Assembly: GCA_963780755.1 (NCBI GenBank)
Contig: CAWACX010000001.1
Location: 744,001 to 808,000, forward strand
DNA: 64,000 nucleotides
From: JALYNX01 sp963780755
Lineage (GTDB): Bacteria; Actinomycetota; Acidimicrobiia; Spongiisociales; ZC4RG35
Reading direction: 5' to 3'
Notes under the pieces: model-generated
The model's input: only the letters and a program-made list of their open reading frames with translations
Told to the model about the DNA's origin: nothing
Databases searched by the model: none
Shown: positions 8,314 to 16,775 of the stretch, piece by piece
How positions within the stretch are numbered: position 1 is the first letter of the stretch
How the letters are laid out: every line of letters begins with the position of its first letter
Made by a program: the position numbers and the translations under genes

Positions 8314-9369
8314 CAGATCTCGCGGAACAAATAGCGCCGCAGGATGTCGAGGCGGTCCTCCATCCCGTCCGAGTCCAGGTACCAGAGCATTGCCGCCACC
8401 GTCGAAAGCAGTGGGTTCCCGTCCTGTGGCGTGAAGGAGAACCCCACCACCTCATTGCCGTTCCTCACGGCCAGCGTGTCGAGAGCGACCACGGTCTGAC
8501 TCATGATCCGCCCGTAGTAGCCATGGTCCCTTCCGAAGGAGAACACCTGGTTGGCCGACTTCTTGTGGGTGACCGCCACCCTGGTGTTGGCCATCAGCCG
8601 CTCTTTCGCCTCCTCCACGGTGATCTCCTCGTCGAGAGCGAGGGAGAAATGGATCGAGTGCATGTACTGGCTGTTCAGCTTGAGCGCCGACGAGTACAGA
8701 TTGAGGTCGTAGTCGAGTGTGCCGAACAGCTCATGGGCGTCCCGGGCGTGATGGGTGCCGAACCTGAGGTCCTTGTGCGCCTCGACGGTAGGGCTGGCGA
8801 CGAAACCGCCGTCCTGGGAGATGTCGTTGGCCCGCCGGATGCAGAGGAATCGCCCGTCGGTCAGGTGGTTGGTCCCATCTGCGTCCATCGCCAGGCTGCG
8901 GACCAACACGGCGATGTTGTGGGTGTTGCAGGAGACGATCTGCAGGAACTTGTCCTCGCCCTTCACCAGGGCGGCGTCGTTGATCCCCCGGGCATACATC
9001 TTCCCAAAGCCGAACTCCGAGCCCTGGGCCATGAACCCGATCGGGCCTTCGGCGCTGTTGTAGAACTCGTCCTTCATCTCATTGCCCACCGGGGTGCAGT
9101 CGATGACCACCGTGGCCCGCTCGATTGCCTCGCGTGTCTCGTACTTTGGGAGCGTGTCCCAGCTCCTCGAACGCGGCCCGGGCATCATCGTCCACTGAAA
9201 GGACCGCGCCGCGGCTCACCAGGTCGTTGACCTTGGCCCGCTCGGTGAGGAGAGGGCTCCTCTTGTGGAAGGTGACTTCGTCGATGCCGAAATGGTCCCG
9301 GTTGTCGGCAAGCAGGCCGATCAGGGGCTCTCCGATGGTCCCGGTGCCCACCACGTGGACGATCTTCAT
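8313..9369 (-). CDS. Type II (archaeal-type) glyceraldehyde-3-phosphate dehydrogenase, frame broken
   Basis: Resembles the archaeal type II GAPDH rather than the usual bacterial GapA. The N-terminus has a Rossmann nucleotide-binding start, VVGTGTIGEPLIGLLAD; the catalytic cysteine lies in IVSCNTHN, and DCTPVGNEMK, ARDAHELFG and SIHFSL follow the archaeal pattern. One extra G near 9158-9160 (run CCC on the plus strand) shifts the frame; repair gives EELG-DTLPKYETREAIE. The repaired protein has about 351 residues, as in archaeal enzymes. It probably oxidises glyceraldehyde-3-phosphate with NAD(P), but a related substrate cannot be excluded since this family is less well studied in bacteria. A small unknown gene is coupled behind it. 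Confidence 0.82.
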
Positions 9370-9441
9370 GGTTCCTCCGCGGAACTAGGGCTGATTCCGG
9401 AAGTTCAGATTACCCGGACTCGGTGGTTGCCAACAGGCCGC

Positions 9442-10284
9442 TCAATTGAGCAGGGTGGTCGCAATCGGGATCGCTCGCTCACAGGTCGAGTTGTCGAACA
9501 CCTCGGCACCCTGGTTCTCCTCGAGGGCGAGAACGGTGACGTAGACGACTCGATCGTCGGAGCGGGCGAACACCCCGCCCGAGGCGGTGAGCCCGACGTC
9601 GACGCAGAACGCTTCCTCCCCGAGCCCGGGGACGTCATCGCCCCGAAATGCGTCGGTCTCCACGGTGAGGGTCCCCGATTCGCTGGTTGTCTGCGAGACC
9701 ACTTCCCCATCGGCGACGTCAGCCCATGATGCGAACACTTCGGCGGCATCGCTGCCGTCGTACACCGTGATCCAGACCTGGATGGCCGAGTCGTCTCCGC
9801 TGATGAAGCACGACGGGGAGTCGCTCAGGAGCCGGGTGTCCTGGATCACCCCGAGTAGCTCGCCGATCAGGCTGTCCCCGGAGGCTGCTTCTACCTCCTC
9901 GCCCACCGCGGCCGACGCCTCCTCGTTGGTCATGAACTGGCACGACTCCTCGGAGAAGGACTCCTCGACATCATCGGCGAAGTTGCGAACGAAGAAGAAG
10001 ATGGCGATGGCGGCCAGAGCACCCAGCGCCACCAGGATCGCTCCCCCGATGATCGCGGCTTTGGCGCAGCCACTCATCCCGGTGTTTATTGGCTCGCCCA
10101 ACACCGGCGGGGTCGGGGCCGGCTGGACTGGGGGCACAGGCTGGTCGGCCGGAGGTGATGGCGGCACGGGAGGCGGAGGCGCGGGTTGAGCCGGGTCCGG
10201 AGGCGTCACCGGCTGCCCGGGCACCTCCGGCGGCGGGGTGGTCTCCGGCGTCTCTTCGGGCGGGTTCGGGCCTTCGCTCGTCAT
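9442..10284 (-). CDS. Membrane-anchored protein with proline-rich N-terminus
   Basis: A 280-residue protein of no recognised family. Residues 1-65 are cytoplasmic in character and very rich in proline (PPEETPETTPPPEVPGQPVT); one transmembrane helix follows at ~75-99 (AAIIGGAILVALGALAAIAI), and the remaining ~180 residues would be outside the membrane. The outer domain has four cysteines (SCQF, SCFI, FCVD, TCER) that could form disulfides. This layout (Pro-rich tail, one helix, small outer domain) is common among actinobacterial cell-surface proteins. Spacing to aceA (60 bases) gives no clear functional link. Confidence 0.75.
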   Translation of the reverse strand: MTSEGPNPPEETPETTPPPEVPGQPVTPPDPAQPAPPPPVPPSPPADQPVPPVQPAPTPPVLGEPINTGMSGCAKAAIIGGAILVALGALAAIAIFFFVRNFADDVEESFSEESCQFMTNEEASAAVGEEVEAASGDSLIGELLGVIQDTRLLSDSPSCFISGDDSAIQVWITVYDGSDAAEVFASWADVADGEVVSQTTSESGTLTVETDAFRGDDVPGLGEEAFCVDVGLTASGGVFARSDDRVVYVTVLALEENQGAEVFDNSTCERAIPIATTLLN

Positions 10285-10344
10285 CGCCGGGCGAACCTAG
10301 TCGTGTGCCCCCAGAGGGAACTCCAGCCGTTCTGCCCTGGAGCC

Positions 10345-11622
10345 CTAGAACTGCTCCTCTTCCGTGGAACCGACCAGGGCCAGTGTGGTGGCCGCCCCGC
10401 CCGACACCGCCTGGCTGACCAGGTCGAAATAGCCGGCTCCGACCTCGCGCTGATGACGGGTCGCGGTGTAGCCGTCTTCCTCCATGGCGAACTCGCGGTC
10501 CTGGAGCTCGACATAGGCGGTCATCCCGCTCTCGCCGTAGCCACGAGCCAGTTCGAACATCGAGGCGTTGAGGGCGTGGAACCCGGCCAGGGTGATGAAC
10601 TGGTAGCGATACCCCATCGTCCCCAGCTCCTTTTGGAAGGTGGCGATGGTCCCGGGATCGAGGTGCTTCGACCAGTTGAACGACGGCGAGCAGTTGTAGG
10701 CCAGCATCTTGCCCGGGTGCTCGGCATGGATCGCATCGGCGAACGCCCTGGCCTCGTCGAGATCGGGGTGAGCGGTCTCACACCAGAGCAGATCGCAATA
10801 GGGGGCGTAGGCGAGGCCGCGGGCGATCGCCGACTCCAATCCATCATGGACCCGGAAGAACCCCTCGGCGGTGCGCTCCCCGGTCACGAAGCGACGGTCC
10901 CGCCTGTCGATGTCCGAGGTGAGCAGGGTCGCCGAGTTGGCGTCGGTCCGGGCAACGATCACCAGCGGCACGTCGAGCACGTCGGCGGCGAGACGCGCTG
11001 CCTGCAGCGTCCGAATGTGCTGCCCGGTGGGCACGAGGACCTTGCCCCCCATGTGGCCGCACTTCTTCTCCGAGGCCAACTGGTCCTCGAAGTGGACCCC
11101 AGCGGCCCCGGCCTCGATGAAGCTCTTGGTTAGCTCGAAGACGTTGAGCGGCCCTCCGAACCCGGCCTCGCCATCGGCCACGATCGGGACGAACCAGTCG
11201 GTCTCGGTGTTCCCTTCCGACCACTCGATCTGGTCGGCGCGTCGCAAGGCGTTGTTGAGCCTCTTCACCAAAGCAGGCGCCGAGTTGGCCGGGTACAGCG
11301 ATTGGTCGGGATAGACCTCACCCGCGAGATTTCCGTCACCGGCGACCTGCCACCCCGACAGGTAGATGGCCTCCAGCCCTGCCTTGACCATTTGCGTGGC
11401 CTGGCCGCCGCTGATCGCGCCGAGGGCGTTGACATAGTCCCTGGTCGTCAGCAGGTCCCAGAGCCTGACCGACATCCGGTTGGCCAGAGTGTGCTGTTCC
11501 CGGATGCTGCCCCGAAGCCGCACCACCTCTTCGGCGGTGTAGTCCCGGATCACGCCCTCCCAACGCGGGTTGTCTTGCCAGGTCGAGGCGAGTCGGCTCG
11601 CTTCATTGTTGGCCTGTGTCAT
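10345..11622 (-). CDS. aceA: Isocitrate lyase
   Basis: Splits isocitrate into succinate and glyoxylate, the first step of the glyoxylate shunt. The active-site signature is KKCGHMGGKVLVPT; WQVAGDGNLAGEVYPDQSLYP, VARTDANSATLLTSDID and YNCSPSFNW are the other typical blocks. I chose ATG at 11622 (MTQANNEASRLAST) because GGGAG lies 6 bases ahead; an in-frame TTG at 11637 would overlap the aceB stop. From ATG the protein is 425 residues, the usual length. It begins 11 bases after the end of aceB, so both enzymes come from one transcript that probably starts in the aceB-ramB gap and is controlled by RamB. Confidence 0.97.
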   Translation of the reverse strand: MTQANNEASRLASTWQDNPRWEGVIRDYTAEEVVRLRGSIREQHTLANRMSVRLWDLLTTRDYVNALGAISGGQATQMVKAGLEAIYLSGWQVAGDGNLAGEVYPDQSLYPANSAPALVKRLNNALRRADQIEWSEGNTETDWFVPIVADGEAGFGGPLNVFELTKSFIEAGAAGVHFEDQLASEKKCGHMGGKVLVPTGQHIRTLQAARLAADVLDVPLVIVARTDANSATLLTSDIDRRDRRFVTGERTAEGFFRVHDGLESAIARGLAYAPYCDLLWCETAHPDLDEARAFADAIHAEHPGKMLAYNCSPSFNWSKHLDPGTIATFQKELGTMGYRYQFITLAGFHALNASMFELARGYGESGMTAYVELQDREFAMEEDGYTATRHQREVGAGYFDLVSQAVSGGAATTLALVGSTEEEQF

Positions 11623-11633
11623 ATGTTGCTCCC

Positions 11634-13185
11634 TCAATCGATGTGCTCGTAGGCGGGCAAGGTGAGGAACTCGACGAACTCCTCACCGACCGCCACTTCT
11701 TCGAAGATCTGGCGGGCCAGCCCCACCGTGGGATCGGATCGCCCTTCGGCTTCCATCTGGCCGACCACCTCATCGGCGATCGACCGGACGAGGGCGCCGG
11801 TTACGGGAGCCCCACCGTCGGTGTGAACCCGATGTCTGATCCATTGCCAGACCTGGGAACGGGAGATCTCGGCGGTGGCGACGTCTTCCATTAGGTTGTC
11901 GATCGCTGCCGCTCCCACGCCAGAGAGCCACGACGTCAGGTACCGGATGCCCACCGAGACATTGGCCCGCAGCCCTTCGAGAGTGACCTCGCCGGGAAAG
12001 TCGAGGTTCAACAGGTCGTCGCCGGTCACGTCCACGTCGTCACGGGTGCGTTCGAGTTGATTAGGCCGATCGCCGAGGACCACGTCGAACTCGGCCATGG
12101 CCACCGGGACCAGGTCGGGATGGGCCACCCAGGTCCCGTCACACCCCGCCGCCGCCTCCCTTGCCTTATCGGCACGGACTTTGGCGATGGCGGCCTCGGT
12201 GACGGACGGGTCCCTGCGGTTGGGAATGAAGGCTGCCATGCCCCCGATGGCGTGAGCACCCCGCCGATGACAGGTCTTGACGAGTAGCTCGGTGTAGGCG
12301 TGCATGAAGGGGACGGTCATCGTCACCTGCGACCGATCGGGGAGCACGAAGTCGGGATCATCCCGAAACTTCTTGATCATCGAGAAGATGTAGTCCCAGC
12401 GACCCGCATTGAGCCCTGTGACGTGGTCCCGTAGCTCGTAGAGGATCTCGTCCATCTCAAAAGCGGCGAGGATCGTCTCGATGAGGACCGTGGCCCTGAT
12501 CGTGCCCTGCGGGATCCCGAGCCGGTCCTGGGCCCAAACGAACACCTCGTTCCACAGGCGGGCCTCGCGGTGGGACTCGAGCTTGGGCAGGTAGAGGTAG
12601 GGGCCGGTCCCGCTGTCGATGGCGGCCCTGCCCCCGTGGAACAGATACAGCCCGAAGTCGAAGAGCGATGCAGACATCGGCTGCTCGTCCACGAGGAAAT
12701 GCTTCTCCTCGAGATGCCAGCCTCGGGGCCGGACCACGAGCGTCGCCACCTCGTCCGCCATCTCATAGCTCTTCTCACCGCCCTGAAAGCGAAGTGAGCC
12801 CAGGTAGGCCGAGACCAGATTCGCCTGGCCCTGCAACAGATTGGTCCAGGTGGGGGTGGTGGCGTCCTCGAAGTCGGCCATGAACACCCTCGCCCCGGAG
12901 TTGAGCGGCGTTGATCATCATCTTGGCCTCGACCGGCCCCGTGATCTCCACCCGGCGGTCGGTCAGGTCCGGAGGCGCCGGCGCCACGGTCCAGTCGCTG
13001 TCACGGATCGAGGCGGTGGACTCCAGGAAGCCCGGCCTCAGGCCCCGGGCTAGCTCTGCCTGGGTGCGGCGACGAGCGTCGAGGATGTCCATACGGCCGT
13101 CGCGGAACTCCCGGTCAAGGTCGACCAGGAACTCAACGGCCTCTGCTCCGAGCAGGCTCCGCTCCAGGGTCGAACCGTTCTGAGT
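11634..13185 (-). CDS. aceB: Malate synthase A, frame broken
   Basis: Condenses glyoxylate with acetyl-CoA to malate, the second step of the glyoxylate shunt. The C-terminal part has the malate synthase signature RDHVTGLNAGRWDYIFS, MTVPFM, GGMAAFIPNRRDP and DGTWVAHPDLVPVA. The N-terminal part (EITGPVEAKMMINA) reads in another frame; one extra base near 12906 breaks the link, and repair gives MINALNSGARVFMADFEDA, the family's conserved junction. The start GTG at 13185 (VTQNGSTLERSLLG) is the most likely; an in-frame TTG at 13230 would run into the divergent promoter region. Repaired length is about 516 residues, fitting form A. Confidence 0.93.
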
Positions 13186-13273
13186 CACAAGAATGGAGTC
13201 TCTTCTGATCCGTGATAGCCTGCACGGCAATCCGGGTGCAAAGAACAGGAGAATTTACGCATGGTGGCAAGTT
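13186..13273. promoter_or_regulatory. Divergent aceB-ramB control region
   Basis: This 88-base gap lies between the divergent starts of aceB and ramB and must hold promoters for both. It contains GTGCAAAG at 13236-13243, which resembles a half-site of the TTTGCAAA-type RamB operator described in corynebacteria; this is a suggestion only. AGGAG at 13247-13251 is a good ribosome binding site, but the ATG 9 bases later (13261) opens a frame of only six codons (MVASCE), which ends inside the ramB start region. Confidence 0.45.
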
Positions 13274-14722
13274 GTGAGTGAGGGGACGGGACTCGATCCC
13301 CTGATCCTCGGTCGACGGTTGCGGCATCATCGCCGATCCCGAGGCCTGACCCTCGACCAATTGGGCGAGATGGTCGGCAAGCCTGCCCCCTATCTGTCGT
13401 TGCTCGAAAACGGGAAGAAGGTGCCCCGGATCAATCTGATCGTCGAGATGGCCGCCGCCCTCGAAGTCGAGCTCGCCGAGCTCCTCGAGCCGACTCCGCC
13501 CAACAAGCGCGACGCCCTCGAGATCGCCCTTCTCCGCTCACAGGAGTCGGCCTTGTTCGACTCGCTCGACCTGCCCTCGATCAAGCCCAGCGCCCGCATG
13601 GACACCGAGACCCTCACCCATCTCGTCGGCATGCACGAGGCGCTCCGGCAACGGTCCGGCCTGAGCGGTGCCGGGTCCGAGGACGTGAGGCGCGCCAATG
13701 GCGAGGTCCAGCAGTGGTTGGCTGAAGGGGACGGCTATCTCGAGGGAGTCGAGTCGGTGGCCAGGGAGGCCCTGAACTCGAGCGGGTACACAGGCGAAGG
13801 CCCCTTCTCCTCGCGGAACCTCCTCGACCTGGCTGGCAGCGCCGGATTCGAGATCCACCCTGTCGACGACATGCCTCTCTTTGCCCGATCTGTGATCGAC
13901 CTCGACCATCGCCGGGTCTACATCGCCCAACGAGACGAGCTCCGCACCCGCCAGGCCCGCAAGGCGGTGCTGCAGACGTTGGCCGGGTTCCTTCTCGGCC
14001 ACGAGACCGATCCTGACCTTGACACCTTCCTCAGGCAGCGGGTGGAGACCGCGTATTTCGCATCGGCGGTGCTCGCCCCCGAGTCGGCCGTGCTCCCCAA
14101 GCTCCGTGAGGCCAAGGACCGTCACGACCTCGACGTCGAGGACGTCAAGGAGTTGTTCTACGTGTCCTACGAGATGGCCGCCTGGCGGACCGCCAACCTG
14201 GCTACCCGGCACCTCGACATCCGGACTCATCTGCTGGTGAGCGACCGGATGGGGAGAGTCATCAAGGGATTCGCCAATGACGGGGTTCCCCTCCCCCGCG
14301 ATGATCACGGCGGCATCGAGACCCAGAAGCTGTGCCGGCGATGGGGGGCAAGGCTCACCTTCGAGTCTCACGAGCGCTTCGGCACCCACCACCAGTACAC
14401 CGACACGCCAGAGGGCACCTACTTCTGCACCACCCACGTCGAAGCCGGACGGGACCCGGCACCGGCGATAACCCTGGGAGTCGGCTTCGGCGATGCCCAC
14501 TGGTTCCGGGGCCGGGACACTGCGAATCGGGAGACCTCGAGTTGCCCCGATCCCACCTGCTGTCAGATGCCCCCGGTCGACCTCGCCGAGAAGTGGTCGA
14601 ACAAGGTGATCGTCTCCGCCCGCTCCCAGAGCAGGATCCTCGGCTTGCTCGCCCCAGACCCCTATCCCGACCTCGACCTGCCCGAAGTGCTCAGCCTGGT
14701 CGAGGAGCACTCCCGGGCATGA
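13274..14722 (+). CDS. ramB: RamB-like transcriptional regulator of acetate/glyoxylate metabolism
   Basis: Domain order matches RamB: an XRE-type helix-turn-helix at the N-terminus (GRRLRHHRRSRGLTLDQLGE ... LSLLENGKKVPRI), a central IrrE/ImmA-like segment, and a C-terminal short-chain fatty-acid regulator domain with cysteines in SSCPDPTCCQMP. In Corynebacterium and Mycobacterium RamB controls aceA, aceB and acetate activation, and here the gene is divergent from aceBA, which strongly supports the same job. GTG at 13274 gives a 482-residue protein starting just before the HTH; the frame is open back to 13193, but that would cover the promoter region. Confidence 0.9.
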   Translation: MSEGTGLDPLILGRRLRHHRRSRGLTLDQLGEMVGKPAPYLSLLENGKKVPRINLIVEMAAALEVELAELLEPTPPNKRDALEIALLRSQESALFDSLDLPSIKPSARMDTETLTHLVGMHEALRQRSGLSGAGSEDVRRANGEVQQWLAEGDGYLEGVESVAREALNSSGYTGEGPFSSRNLLDLAGSAGFEIHPVDDMPLFARSVIDLDHRRVYIAQRDELRTRQARKAVLQTLAGFLLGHETDPDLDTFLRQRVETAYFASAVLAPESAVLPKLREAKDRHDLDVEDVKELFYVSYEMAAWRTANLATRHLDIRTHLLVSDRMGRVIKGFANDGVPLPRDDHGGIETQKLCRRWGARLTFESHERFGTHHQYTDTPEGTYFCTTHVEAGRDPAPAITLGVGFGDAHWFRGRDTANRETSSCPDPTCCQMPPVDLAEKWSNKVIVSARSQSRILGLLAPDPYPDLDLPEVLSLVEEHSRA

Positions 14723-14731
14723 CAGCGAGGT

Positions 14732-16228
14732 TCACCCGGGATCGGTGATGAACTCCCGGAGGTGCCCGGCGAGGGCCTCCAACGATGGCCGGTGCACGTA
14801 CATCATGTGCCCTGCCTCGTAGTACTCCATCCGGACGTTGTCCCGCACGCTGGGGTCGAGCCCCATGTGGTTGAAGGTGTGCTCCGTCGCGAAATGAGGG
14901 GTGGCCAGGTCGTAGTAACCGTTGGCGACGAACACCCGGGTCCGCGGGGAACGCCCGAGCAAGTCGCGCAAGCTCTCCGATGTGTTGACATAACGGTTCT
15001 TGAACTCCTCGTAGTCCCAGGACTCGTTGACCTCCATCGACAGCGACTTGTAGAACGACTCGTTCTCGTAACCGAGCTCGTTGCGCAGCAAGTCGTTGAG
15101 GGCTGACGTGAACTGACCCATCATCTGGTCTCCGCTGGGATCGTTCTCGAGAACATCGCCGTCGGGGAAACGGTCTACGCCTTTGTAACGGGTGTCGAGG
15201 CGACCGACAGTGCGTCGCTCGGAGCGGAGCAGCTCCTTGCAGAACCGCATGATGTGAATCCTCAGGTCGTAGACGTCGAGATAGGCGCGATCGAGTCCGG
15301 TCAGTTCCTGGAGCCGGTGGAGAACCCGGTCCCGGTCCGCGGGGTCGATGCGGTCACCCTGGAGCAACGCGGTGGCGTACTCCCCGATGGCGAACTCCTC
15401 CGCCTCGTCGAGCAGCGCCCGCAGCGGCTTGGCCTGATGCTCCTCGTCGAGCTGCCCGTGATACCAGGCGGTCGCCGTGTAGGTGGGGAGGTGCAGTGGG
15501 AACGGGAGGTCGTTCCCGGGATGGAACACCCCCGTTCCCTTCTCGGTGGCGATGGTCTGAAAGTTGATGGCCACAGAGATCAGGATCACACCGTTGAGCT
15601 CCACACCCTCCTTGTGGAACAACTGGTGGGCGATCGCCGCTCCGCGGGTTGTGCCATAGCTCTCGCCGGCCAGGTACTTGGGCGATGCCCATCGCCCGTG
15701 CCGATTGAGGTAGGTGATGATGAACTCGGTGAAGGCGTCGATGTCCCGGGAGAAATGGTGATACTCGCCCTCCTTGTCCCGGGGCGATGCGGTGCTGAAA
15801 CCGGTGCCGATCGCATCGACCAGGACAACGTCGGCGACGTCGAGCACCGAGTGTTCGTTGTCGATGAGCCGCCCCGGAGTCCGAATGGCGAAGCCGTCGT
15901 CATCGAGCTCGACTCGCTTGGGGCCGAGCAGTCCCAGATGAAGCCAAACCGTGGAGGACCCGGGGCCTCCGTTGAATGCGAACACGACCGGGCGCTCAGC
16001 TGGGTCTGCGCCGTCTTCTGCGTAGGAGACGTAGAAGAAAGCAGCTCGCCGGTCGTCGCCGGTGCCGACCGAGATGGTGGCCGCCGTGGCCGTGTAGCCG
16101 ACCTCACGTCCGCCGAACACCCCGCGGTACTGCTTGTCGACCGATTTCTCCTCGACCTCGGGCTGAACGGGCTTCGGGTCTTCCGATGCCCCTTTGTCGT
16201 CCTCAGCCAACGGCGAGCTCCCGCCCAT
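14732..16228 (-). CDS. Serine carboxypeptidase-like peptidase (S10 family)
   Basis: An alpha/beta-hydrolase peptidase related to serine carboxypeptidases. Visible signatures: FAFNGGPGSSTVWLHLGLLGP (oxyanion region, the GGPGSS block of S10), the nucleophile elbow GESYGTTRG, ANGYYDLATP (acid) and EAGHMMYVHRPS (catalytic histidine). The protein lacks a signal peptide from the chosen ATG (16228, MGGSSPLAEDDKG), so it is probably cytoplasmic, as in other bacterial members. The start overlaps the stop of the AhpD-like gene by 26 bases; an alternative TTG at 16210 would reduce the overlap. The gene converges on ramB with a gap of 9 bases. The physiological substrate cannot be told from sequence. Confidence 0.9.
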   Translation of the reverse strand: MGGSSPLAEDDKGASEDPKPVQPEVEEKSVDKQYRGVFGGREVGYTATAATISVGTGDDRRAAFFYVSYAEDGADPAERPVVFAFNGGPGSSTVWLHLGLLGPKRVELDDDGFAIRTPGRLIDNEHSVLDVADVVLVDAIGTGFSTASPRDKEGEYHHFSRDIDAFTEFIITYLNRHGRWASPKYLAGESYGTTRGAAIAHQLFHKEGVELNGVILISVAINFQTIATEKGTGVFHPGNDLPFPLHLPTYTATAWYHGQLDEEHQAKPLRALLDEAEEFAIGEYATALLQGDRIDPADRDRVLHRLQELTGLDRAYLDVYDLRIHIMRFCKELLRSERRTVGRLDTRYKGVDRFPDGDVLENDPSGDQMMGQFTSALNDLLRNELGYENESFYKSLSMEVNESWDYEEFKNRYVNTSESLRDLLGRSPRTRVFVANGYYDLATPHFATEHTFNHMGLDPSVRDNVRMEYYEAGHMMYVHRPSLEALAGHLREFITDPG

Positions 16229-16772
16229 CGACCGCGATCCACTCCTCGCGGTCGACACCGAGGCCGTCGGCGACCCGATTGATGTAGTTGAAATAGGCGA
16301 CCACCTGGACGGCACTCGAGATGGCCGCGTCGTCGAACCCGTGGGCGCGCAGGTAGTCGATCTCGGCATCTCCCACGGTGGCATTGGCCCAGGTCAGCTT
16401 CTGTGCAAAGCCGATCAACGCCCGATCTGCCTCGTCAATCTCCGCCGACTTCCAGTCCTCCATGATCTGGTCGACCACTGCTTGGTCCTCGACCTCGTCG
16501 CGATAGTCGTGCCAGTGGGCGATGGTGCAGTAGCGCGTCGAGTTGGCGCTGGAGGTGACGGCGGCCAGCAGCTCGCGCTGGGCCCGGGTCAGCGGCGATG
16601 GGCCAAACATCACTTCCCGATAGAGCCTCATCGATTCCCGCAGCACCGCAGGCAGTTGGCCCTGAACCGAGACGATGTTCCAGATCCGGCCGGCCCGACC
16701 GATGGCGGCGTCGTATTCCTCTTTGAGGACCCCGGTGGCCTCGTCGTATGGGATGACCTCCACGTATGACAT
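16203..16772 (-). CDS. AhpD / carboxymuconolactone decarboxylase-like protein
   Basis: A 189-residue all-helical protein of the peroxidase-related branch of the CMD/AhpD superfamily. The segment LLAAVTSSANSTRYCTIAHW aligns with the family's active site, normally N-x-C-x-Y-C-x-x-x-H. The second cysteine and the histidine are present (YCTIAH), but threonine stands where the first cysteine is expected, so a CxxC disulfide cannot form. Peroxidase activity by the AhpD mechanism is therefore doubtful. The gene overlaps the S10 peptidase and begins 3 bases after the E2 stop region of the neighbouring dehydrogenase operon, so all may be cotranscribed. Confidence 0.85.
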   Translation of the reverse strand: MSYVEVIPYDEATGVLKEEYDAAIGRAGRIWNIVSVQGQLPAVLRESMRLYREVMFGPSPLTRAQRELLAAVTSSANSTRYCTIAHWHDYRDEVEDQAVVDQIMEDWKSAEIDEADRALIGFAQKLTWANATVGDAEIDYLRAHGFDDAAISSAVQVVAYFNYINRVADGLGVDREEWIAVDGRELAVG

Positions 16773-16775
16773 GGC

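Noticed and set aside
13261..13281. ATG 13261 as the ramB start
   Set aside because: It has the best ribosome binding site but meets a stop after six codons; the RamB frame begins at GTG 13274 or further upstream.
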